Shown here: positions 10,780 to 20,473 of the stretch, piece after piece | Numbering within the stretch: the stretch's first letter is position 1 | Layout: each line of letters starts with the position of its first letter | NCBI GenBank assembly: GCA_000310025.1 | Contig: FN649736.1 | Coordinates: 3,726,468-3,756,798 of the forward strand | Direction of reading: 5' to 3' | Source of the DNA: Ectocarpus siliculosus | Taxonomy: Eukaryota; Sar; Phaeophyceae; Ectocarpales; Ectocarpaceae | DNA length: 30,331 nucleotides | Program-made: the position numbers and the translations under genes | The notes under the pieces: model-generated | Told to the model about the DNA's origin: nothing | Database searches by the model: none | What the model saw: only the letters and a program-made list of their open reading frames with translations

Positions 10780-12580
10780 TCACACGCCGTGAGCCGGCCG
10801 AGGCCGTGCCACAGGCGCACGAGCACTCCCGATTACAGTTGCGGCTCGCGAATAAGAAACGACATCTCGGGGTCGAGACTCAATTTCTTATTTCGTCGCC
10901 ACTGCTGTCGACCATAGGTTGTTATGGTAGCGTGTAGTGTAGGACCCACGGCTGAGGTGTGTTCTCAGTCGATTTTTCTTGTTTTTGGCGAAAGGCTGTA
11001 CCAGCTCCGGACTTCGTTTTTCATACTTGCGGGCCGCAACCGCTGTACAAGAGCACGCGTTTGGTGGGTACAACAGCCACCGCATGAGATAGGGATGGCA
11101 GCACAAACTTTGCCCTGCGTTATAGCAACCATGCCCAAGCTTGCAGACAACACACTGCGTGATACCCACCATGCCCAAGGTTGCAGGTAGAACATGCTCC
11201 CACATGCACCCCTAGCAGTAGGAATAGCAGCAGTGTCATGGGACTAGAACAACTTACAACATAAACATGGTTGTGTCGAGAACAGAACCTCCGGTGGAAT
11301 TGCAAGTCATGGCGTTGATGCGTGAGAAATGAGTGTGACATTGGCGCCAGTTCATTATCAAGTACTGCAACGGGCTGATGATGCCTTTGCGTGATACTTT
11401 CAGAACATACAAGAGGACCCTCCGAAAATGCACCGTGACTTGTGTCGGTAATATGCTAATGTTTCTGTAGCAAGAACAATGCGGGCACGACCGACATGCT
11501 GCTATAGCTTACAGGCAAGTTTATGTAGACGCCGGGAAAAAAAGGAGATGAGAAAAGACTACAACGAAGAGAATTGAAGGGGGGTGCATTCGGCTACGGG
11601 TCAACCCCTCAACCCCCTAGGGGTATTGTCACGTATTAGACTGCCACGGACACGCTGGATACACCACGATGTTGCCTTTGAACATCACGGGTTTAAGTAT
11701 GCTGCAACAGCAACAGATGTGCCGATGTATGTGAGCCTGACTGCTGTTGCACCTTATAGTATGCACGATTCAACTGTGGGAGAGGAGGGCCAAGCATTCA
11801 CAGACTTCCACAGATGCATGTCACCCCAATTGCTGCGGGTGTTGTTGTCTTCACATGAAAAACAGGTGGTGGTTTCTTGTCGATAATACTTCGTAATATT
11901 TACTTTTTTATTCGTGGCAGCCACTCACCGTTGCTGGGTTCGACATTTGGTTTGCTATTTTTCGTTGCGAGACACAGCAACACAGACGTGCAGCGATCGG
12001 CTGTCATTGGGTCTTAGGGCAGTGGAGAGCGGAGACTTTGGGGCTAATGTATCACGGTTTAGAGCAAACCCTCTCTGATCAAGGGTTGAGAGAACAGGTT
12101 ATCCCGCACACACTTCGGTACCCCCCGGGAGGGCCCGGTTATACATATATTTTTCTTCTTTTTCCCATGTTTTTGTGTAGTTTTTGTTCATCGTATGCAT
12201 CAGTGGTGCAAGTCAAACCTGTTTAACCTGTGGTACACAGATGAAAAGACTGTGTGGCACTAAATTTCGCCTTGAATGCCTGCGCTAAGAAAGTGTTGTT
12301 GGAGAAACACACAACATTCACACCACATCCTCGAACCAAATTTCAGTGACTCAAAGCCCGGGGTAGAATCACGCCTCCACGCGCGTGAACGAAGAAACCC
12401 AAAGCTCGACGAAAACCGCGGTACATGTGTCATGTAGGAGCTCGCAAGTAGCTGGTGGGAGTGTTACGTTCGCGTACCGTTCCGCCAACCACCTTCCGAC
12501 TTTCATTCTCGCACGCAAAACTACGCCAACCAAAACGAATGCCGAAAAGGGGTGGGTTTACGCCCCGTTGAGCGTACGTC
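10780..12580. other. Gene-poor intergenic region
   Basis: No exon chain or recognisable protein family is visible on either strand. Contents seen: a short word, accatgcccaagSttgcag, repeated at about 11129 and 11169, a polypurine-tract-like site near 11573, and scattered stop-rich frames. It is most easily explained as decayed transposon sequence and spacer. Confidence 0.4.
11573..11586 (+). other. Orphan polypurine-tract-like site
   Basis: AATTGAAGGGGGGTG here is identical to the polypurine tract and LTR start at 14061-14075. The sequence after it does not resemble the LTR there, so this could be the end of a different, decayed copia-type element or chance. Confidence 0.35.
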
Positions 12581-12587
12581 CGGCTCC

Positions 12588-12720
12588 TCGTCTTCCTTTT
12601 CCCTACCCTCCTCCTCCTCCTCCTCCCTCCCCTCGTCCCCCTCCTCTTCGTCCCCTTCCTCCTCGTCTTCTCCACCTTACTTACCCCGACCCCTACCCCC
12701 CTCCCTCCCTCTCTTTTCTT
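12588..12720 (+). repeat. Polypyrimidine tract of about 130 bases
   Basis: Almost pure C/T on the plus strand, built from CCT and TCC units. It is long enough for triplex (H-DNA) formation and marks the left flank of the retrotransposon fragments. The Pro/Ser-rich and Arg/Gly-rich frames across it are by-products of the composition. Confidence 0.8.
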
Positions 12721-12849
12721 CGCACTGCCCTCTCCGCTTCTTCGCTGGACTCCAAGTCTACTTCTACGTGTACTGCGCGCGCCGAGAACATTTGGGGATT
12801 GTGTGTGTACCCCAGCGCTTAGCAGCAGACGCCGACAACCACCGACGCT

Positions 12850-13018
12850 AAAGTGTGTGATGCTGAAGTCTGTGGTTCCGGCAAGATACCGCATAATGGT
12901 GCTTCGCAGCACCCATGTGCACCTTCCCTGGCTTGGACATCGCGCGTGCAGGCTGGCTTGTAGCGTGTACACGACGTCGCACCGAGTAATCTGAGCGAGT
13001 TACATGATCGACCCGGTG
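12850..13018 (-). mobile_element. Inverted fragment of copia-type retrotransposon pol
   Basis: Read on the minus strand, this stretch is a near copy of plus-strand 13333-13490 (roughly 85-90% identical by eye), covering the reverse transcriptase-RNase H connection (ATSQPARAMSK, then GAAKH). Immediately upstream on the minus strand the reading FYIDDL can be seen, which may be a remnant of the RT active-site YVDD-type box. It is head-on to the sense fragment that starts at about 13045. Confidence 0.75.
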
Positions 13019-13044
13019 ACGAAGATCATCGATGTAGAAGCATC

Positions 13045-14060
13045 GAGGTGATAAAGGGATAAAGAAGAAGTTCACAGAGCAGTTCCAGGTGAGTGACTTG
13101 GGGGATGTGTCACTTGTGCTAGGAATGCAAATCAATCGCGATCGTGAACATGGAACGCTCACCATCACTCAAGCCGACTACACATACATAGTCTATTCTT
13201 GCGCGCTTTGGTATTGAGAAATGCAAGGCAACGACTATCCCAGGATTTGGTTCAGAGCTATCCACGGAGCATCCTGTCGAGACCCTTCTGAACAAGGAGG
13301 AAACGCAGAGATATCAGGCCATCACTCGATCGATCATGTATCTCGCTCATATTATTCGGTGCGACGTCATGTACGCTACGAGCCAGCCTGCACGCGCGGT
13401 GTCCAAGCTATGTAGCGAAGGTGCACATAGGTGCTGCGAAGCACCTTCTGCGGTATCTTGTCGGAACCACAGACTTCAGCATCACATGCAAGCGAGGAGA
13501 CTCCAAACTGACTGCATTCTTGGATGTAAACTGGGGTAGCAACCCGGACAACGCTATCAATTTTATCATACATCATGATGATGTCAAAAGCCCCCGTGAG
13601 CTTCAAGACGGTCTACAAAGCTTAACGGCAATGTCGACCATGGAGGCGGAGCTGATTGCTGCAGCTTTGACAATGAAGGAAACGGTATTCTGCTCCAACA
13701 TGATGGCTGAGTTAGGGTGCGGACAGCAGTTGGGTCACCCTCCACGTCATCGGGAATCAAGCTTACAGTTCCCGTACGGAACACATCGCCATACGTTTAT
13801 TCTATGTTCGAGAGCTGGTCAAGGAAGGCGCAATCACCATCCACTACATTTCTTCCGATCATCAGCTCGCCGCCATCGGGGCCGAATTCCTGAGCAAGCA
13901 TCGCCTTCGTCTTCTATTCGACCTCATCAAGAACATACACATGTTTGATCTACCTGTTTTTAATATTGTTTATTTGTGTACGCTCATTTCACCAGATATT
14001 GCTGTCAGCTATTTTTCTGAAACGGTTGTTAAAGCTTCGCAGGTTGTCGCAGGCAACGTT
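13045..14060 (+). pseudogene. pol: Ty1/copia retrotransposon pol remnant (RT C-terminus and RNase H)
   Basis: Degenerate plus-strand copia pol. From about 13060 it reads FTEQFQVSDLGDVSLVLGMQ, the typical post-active-site RT segment, then ITQADYT, then the connection region (YATSQPARAVSK). The RNase H domain follows with GAAKHLLRYLVGTTDFSI, FLDVNW and the catalytic-motif-like STMEAELIAAA. The C-terminal end (VRELVKEGAITIHYISSDHQ) continues in another frame after a break near 13735, and further frame changes lie near 13190 and 13415. Integrase, gag and the RT fingers are missing. The element cannot be active as it stands. It ends at the polypurine tract and probable LTR beginning at 14061. Confidence 0.88.
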
Positions 14061-14073
14061 AATTGAAGGGGGG
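14061..14073 (+). other. Polypurine tract of the copia element
   Basis: AATTGAAGGGGGG directly precedes TGTTATTG, the expected start of a 3' LTR. Its position just after the end of pol fits plus-strand priming in copia elements. Confidence 0.7.
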
Positions 14074-14498
14074 TGTTATTGAAATGCCTGCCCATCTCCT
14101 TCCTTAGTTAATGTCGTGACGTATCCTTTGTGTCGATTGGAGCATGACGTTTGCAGAGGGACTCGTTGTTGTAAGTAGTCTGTCTCACGATCTGTCGTTC
14201 GGTGCTCGACCTCACTCTTCGGGATCTCTCTCTGTGATCTATCGGACTGTCTGGGTACCTCAGCTGTCCTTGCTGTACCTTGGATGCTGCTGGCATATGC
14301 CTACACTACAACCGTCTGTCTGGTGTATCTGTCTGTCTTGGCCACCTAAGCGCCGTGTTTACAACAGAGCATGTCTCCATCTTTTTCTTCTCACTGAAGT
14401 ACAAGCTCCACGAGCTATCACATCGAATCAAGCGTCGGTGGGCGTCAGCTTCTGCTGCTACGAGCTAGGGTACACACACAGTCCCCACAACAGACAAC
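14074..14498 (+). mobile_element. Probable 3' LTR of the copia element
   Basis: Begins TGTTATTG right after the polypurine tract and probably ends at one of the ACAACA words at 14485-14498, giving about 420 bases. No 5' LTR copy was found in the window, so the right border is an estimate. The LTR is pyrimidine-rich with many TCTGTC words. Confidence 0.5.
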
Positions 14499-17342
14499 AC
14501 TTTTGGCTGTAGTCTTGCGCTGCAGCAGCCTAGGCTAAACCTACGACACCCCCTGAGGGTGCGGGGGTCATGCTCTCCCTCTCGTGGTCTCGGCTGTAGG
14601 TGTGGTACGCCGTACAGCGGACAGGCGAGGCGAGCGCGGACAAGCGCGCACGGCTAGGGGCACGCTGCTGCACAACAACCCTAGTAGACAAGGTGCCCCG
14701 TTTTATATGTAACGCCCCCAAAATCCTCCCAAATAGAAAACTTCTTTTTCTCGCACACCCTTGCGCTGATGCACCCCTCGCTACTTTTTCGGGATAAAAA
14801 CGCACTTTGGTTTGTATGCTTCTTATTGATGCGATGGACGTTTCGCCCAAGACACCGTTGTTTCCATTGGTGGTCACAAACAAACGCACGCGTGCACGCG
14901 AGTTTGGATATTTTGAGTTTCTTTGCGTTCCTCCGCCTGCCGCCTGCCGCCTGAGCTGAGTATCCCCTCATGACAAGGGGCTTCATGCTTTATGACAGCC
15001 CAGAGTTTTTTCATGATTTCATGATTTGGAAGGGGCTTTCTCTCTGACCTCCGAACTCCGAACTACAGGACTCATACAATACGCCCGTTGGTCGTTGGAG
15101 GGACAAACAACGGTTCTATATGCTTGCAAGAAGGTGGACAGCTGGGTTGCGTATCCAACTGGCACACGCATGACGTGTGTCCAGGACACACATGCACATG
15201 ATCGCGACTGCTTGTTGTTCTTGGCACGTACGGGGCACACTTACATGAGATCCCTGGCTTGCCGTTGCTCCGTTCAACGTTAACGTTGGACAACACGCCC
15301 ACCGCCATCAGGTAGCCACCACCTCTTGCAATCGACGTGGCCCAAGAAAGTGTTGTGCAGCGTCCTTAGATAAACACTAGGGGAGGTTTGAACTCCGTGT
15401 CTAGTTAGGGGTTGCGAACAAACCAAGCAAGGTTGTGTGTAGCGCAGGCAACATATTCCAACGGCATCCGAACTCCGAACATCCGAACAATCCGAACGTT
15501 CGGAGATCCGAACGAGACTGTCGGAATCTACCAAGGCGTGAGAGGGATCTACGAAAGATATCTCCGAAGGAATCTCAACAATCTCCGAATAGAGCGACGC
15601 TGCCTGTCGTCCATTTTCTCCCTGTGTCTGCTGTTCCGGATAGGCAACCGGGACAGGTACAAAGTAGTTCGAGCTTGACACACAATCTCAGCCTTTTGTA
15701 TCATTTACTAATGCAGCAGTGGGCACTCCCACAGAAAGATACGACTGGGAAACAAAGACGGGTACTGCTCTATGTATGATCAAGAAGTGATTCTTGCCTG
15801 CCTGGTCTTCTGTACCAGGTATCAGCAAGAGGTAGAGAACAGGACGTCTCCCGGCAGGACAAACTTGCTAGGCTAGATTCGCTGTGTAGTTTCCAGGTTG
15901 TTCTCGTGAGATGATACTTTCAGCTTTCGGAGGAATTAGTCGCACGTAAAACGAGGTTCTCCGCTCAGCTCACGTATTTTTGGGGCTGCTGCAGGCAAGT
16001 GATACACACACACATCGCCTGCGCGTACATTCTGGAGAAGAACTACAGTAGTACACATACACATACATGTACATGAAAGAACAACAGAGAGGGAGTGCGG
16101 ATGCGGTGGGGAGATGGGCCCGAAAGAAAAATTACTCAGTCTACACTTGCACCATCAGCACCAATCTTCATCCACAAAAGCAGTAGGAATGGCGCTTACT
16201 GCACGTGTGTTTCCAGGTGGGGGACTGAATGCACGCATCAATTGCACGGCCTTCGTCTTCAGAGCTCCGAACCTCCAAATATAGAACGCCAGACGAACCA
16301 TGCTGGGTCGCTACCGACTGCCGATATGTAACCTTGCTTGCGCCGAAGCCGGGTTGTCTCCAATGCACATGATGGTGGCAGTACCTCGCGGGTATCGAGC
16401 ACCAGACGTGGAACTGGATACAGATGAACGCCGAAAGCACTTCGAACCATACCAGCCTGCCTCGAGAAACCACGACATTTGTTACAATTTTAAGTGCGCG
16501 TGCAAAATTGAAACAAGAACGTCATCACCCAAAAACTAAACAAAATGCAATCTACCTACAACCAAAGGCGCTTTGGAGAAATGTTTCATCTGTCTCTCAA
16601 AAAAAAAGTCTCCCGCCGCGCGCAAACGCGCAAAACCTATCGCCGCAATCTGTGCTTGGCCGCATGACGTCAAAGACAACCTCCATGCCTTGGTCGTTTT
16701 CGTTGAGGAGAGTCTACCCCGGACGAAACGTTCGTCTTCGCAGAAGCCATGAACGTATCACGAGATAGATCAGCTTATCGGCAAAATACAATTTTTCTTC
16801 GTGAGAATGCGGGCAGCGACCGACCACTCGCCCGGGGATAAGATTTCCAAGCACCGCCTATGACGAAAGCCCTCCTCGAAAACCTACTCCTGTTGAACGA
16901 CAGCGACAGCGGGTGTGCGTGATAAGATGCGTTGCAGAAAACACCGCCAACTCCCAGACAAACAGCGGAAGTGCCCTAACACGACAAAGCGCCAACGAGC
17001 GAATTCAAGCGACCGAGCAGAGACCGCGCAGATCCAACACAACCCCCACTAACCACCGCAACAATATTCCCTTGTGATCCTATCCATACAAGCAGCAAGC
17101 AGCAGCAGGGTTCCAACGCAGCTAAGGTACACGTCGTCAACCGCAGCAGCTCCACAGCAGTCATTCGAGATTCCGAAACAGGAACTTCTCGTGATTCCGC
17201 AAAACACAGGGCGCGCACAGGCATGCAAAAAAAAAAAAAATACACGCGTGCTCTCCGTTTTCCCCCCAGGCAAAAACATAAATTCCCCCGCAGGGCCGGC
17301 ACGCACGATTTTCGGGATATGCGTCTGTTCCTCTCTCTTCTC
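14499..17342. other. Gene-poor intergenic region
   Basis: About 2.8 kb between the LTR and the 3' end of the transporter gene. No exon series with coherent splice sites or family motifs was found on either strand. Visible items are TCCGAAC-word clusters at 15049-15066 and 15467-15513, and a short A run at 17227. The many small open frames differ in strand and frame and have no motif support. Confidence 0.4.
15467..15513. repeat. Clustered TCCGAAC words
   Basis: Five copies of TCCGAAC or CCGAAC separated by 1-3 bases, with one inverted copy (GTTCGGA) in the middle that forms AACGTT at its centre. Two more copies lie at 15049-15066. A degenerate tandem array of unknown role. Confidence 0.7.
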
Positions 17343-20300
17343 TCAAACGAGGGCTAGAAAGCGGCGCAAGCTTCCGTCCGGCCGAGCGGCCTCCCGGGGG
17401 TCGTAGCTTCCCCCTCGTCCCCTCCCCCCCGCCGCCCCTGCCCCCGCTGCACTAATGCTCCCCAAGAGGGGGTCCTGGTCGCTATCGTCGAAGCCCATGC
17501 CGGCGCCATCTGTGTCCGAGTTGGAAAGGTCGCCGCTCGTGCCCGCGCCGGCGCCGCCGTTTGCGACCGACCTCCGGAAGCGGTGCCGTCGAGGGGTCTT
17601 GAATACGCGCGAGAGCTCCCTGGTCACCGTGCGAGAGGGGGGAGGGAGAGAGGGAGAGAGAGAGAGAGGAAAGACGTTGGACATAGAAGCAAGGACGGGG
17701 GACAATCCCGCCCTCTAAACGAGGCTGCCCATGCCCAAACCAAGGCCGCGGTAACATCAACCAAACAACCAAATAACCTTCCAGTCCAAAACATCGGCCG
17801 GCAATGTGCACGCGTGACAAGCTGCTGTTTTGTTAGCGCAGTCGATGCTAACAAACACACACACACCACACACAGCAGCGTGCACTAGGCCCGGACAACA
17901 GAGAGAACAAGCTAGAGGTGTAGCTGAAAATGATTTTCCAACGACAACGCGCCATGCTTCATGCTTCGGTACCATACGATTGGCGCACAGGCAAACACTC
18001 CCCCCATGTCGCGCTACTCTCCGTAACGATCAGTACTCGGGCGTTTACTTTTGCCGGGACCAGGTGTTGACACGGGTAAGGTCACCCCCACCTGTTCTGC
18101 TTGGCCCTGAGAAGGTTGTTGCTCCCTCGCCGCTCCAGCCCCTTGGCGTAGATAGTCACCAAGAGACCCACCGCGATCACGATTCCCCCGCAAACCTCGT
18201 GCCCCCTCACCGCCGTGTTCAGGAACACCACGGACAGGATAACGGTGGTCACCGGCTGCAGGGTCCTGTTGTTGTTGTTGTTGTTGTTGTTGAGTGGTAG
18301 CAGTGCCATGGTCGTCGTCGGCGAAGTGGGAGAGCGGAGCACAAACGGCGTACGGGCCAGCAAGACACAAGGGGCCGCTGGTGAGCGACGGGTCGGTCTT
18401 CTGCGGGGTAATGGCAACAGCAGCCCTTGCCGTTGGCTTTCGTCACCCGCACATGATTAATTCTCTTGTGTGACACTTTCGTGTCTTGAATGGGAAGAAA
18501 AAGGGCGCCAAGCGTGAGCAAAGCCTGGAGCCTGAAAGGACACGAGGGAATCTCGGTGAATCTGCTCTCCCGTGACACGCAACACCGTGAAAGTCATAAC
18601 TGCTGCCCGTCACTTCCCGCCGCCCCGCCCCCCCGCCCCCCCCCTCCCACAAACATCGCCACAAAACCCCATGCCACCTAGAAAATAACGAAGGTACGAT
18701 TGTTGTTACAACTCACAGGTAGGTCGTGGCCGTCGTGGTCGATACGATGTTTAGCACCCATGAGTAGGCGTTATACGTGTAGACTGTTCCCACCACCACC
18801 GCGTACACGAGAGCTATCCACGGCTGCCCTCGTTCGAAACAAGACACACGTTGAGGGAGGACGGTGTCCAGGAGAGTGGAAAAGAGAGCGTCCACAAGAG
18901 TTCGAAAGAGCGGCACGGAGAAGCACACAGGTCGAAGCGCGCCAGCGGCGAACCGGGTTATACCATAAAAAGTAAATTGCACAAATACCAACATCACCGC
19001 CACTACACCACTACCGTACCACCAACACGAAAGCAACTATAAACAACGGCAATAGCAGAAGCAGCAGGAAAAACACCAACACCAACACCAACAAACATGA
19101 CGAACGGAGGCGAGAACTGCGGCTTGGCGCAGCGGTCGCCCAATATAAAAGACAGACAAAAAAATTCAGCGCGGCACCCAGCTTGCTCACCTCCCACTGC
19201 CCCGTGAGCAAAAAGTCGACCGGCCGCACACCGAAGAAGCCGCACACGACCAGCGTTAGCGCCGACCCGACGGCGTAGTACCACGCCGTCAGGGTGGCGG
19301 GGGGGTAGACCGCCAGCATCGGCTTCTGGAGTACCATCAGGGCCGCCATCGACCCGCACTGCTCGTCGTCGTCGTCGTTTTCGGAGAGAGAAAAAACGTA
19401 TTTTTGGGGCGAAAAAAGAAAAACAATCGTCAAGAGAACGTCACGTCTTTTACACAAACCAAGCACTCAATACACAACCGTGCACAATGGAAGACATCTA
19501 TAAGCAGCAGGAAGTGCTACTTGGTGGCCTTGAGTCTTCTCCTTTTGACAGTTACTTTTGGTCTCGAAACTGGACCTTGCCGTCCAACTTCGTCCCCCCA
19601 GCCGGGTAACCCCCATGACAAGAAATATTGTTCGCGATCCTTATCCCGACATGATCAGACTGAAATATTTTATCATTGGTCAGCCGGTTAGCGCGGTCAA
19701 TGCTAACAAAAGAAGCACGCACAGCAGTGGAGGCACGTCTGGTACGTAGAGATCTTTCAAAAGAGTCCCGTCCCTCGCAACAGTCAGTCGAGCGAGTTAT
19801 GGCTGTGAATAGGGTGGTGTTGTTCCTGGATTTCATCGATGACATTGGCTCTTCTGCACGAACTACAGGCCAGCCGCAAAAAAAAGAATTGCTTCAGTCA
19901 AAAGACGCGCATCCACGCAATAAAAAAATCGTTGGCGTGTCGTGTCGGGGATTATCGGGGAGACTTCAGAGAGCAAAAACGTTTCAGAAAATATTCTACC
20001 AGCAGCAAAAAAAGCAACAACAACACCAGGAGCATCCATCAACAACAACCACACACGACAAATAGACACCCGGGTTCTTACCCTCCTCCCACCGACATCA
20101 CGATCTGACACACACAGCCATCGTCGGCTACATCCTTGACGGGAAGCTGGTTTGTTGCACCACCGTCGACGAGGCGCACTGTATCACCGAGGCGGTGGTC
20201 TCAGATACGCGAGGCCGCCGCTTCGATGATACAGCGTGCCTCGTAAACGGTGGTGCGAGACACCAGCTTCTCGTCAAGGACACAGCCGACGTTCGCTGTG

Positions 20301-20427
20301 CGTCGGATCGTGATACTGGTGGGGGGAGAGTGAAGGGGGGGGCGGCGAGCTGGTTGAGCAGAGCGCGTCTAGCACGCTCTCGAGGCTACTCTCACAGACG
20401 AGAGCAACAAACAACAGCAGCAGCAGC

Positions 20428-20473
<46 letters not shown>

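Noticed and set aside
12385-12972. Pro/Ser-rich plus-strand and Arg/Gly-rich minus-strand frames
   Set aside because: Both come from the polypyrimidine tract and have no family motif or splice structure.
15800-15850. GGTATCAGC as a copia primer-binding site with a 5' LTR before it
   Set aside because: Only a partial match to the usual initiator-Met site, and no LTR matching 14074-14498 precedes it.
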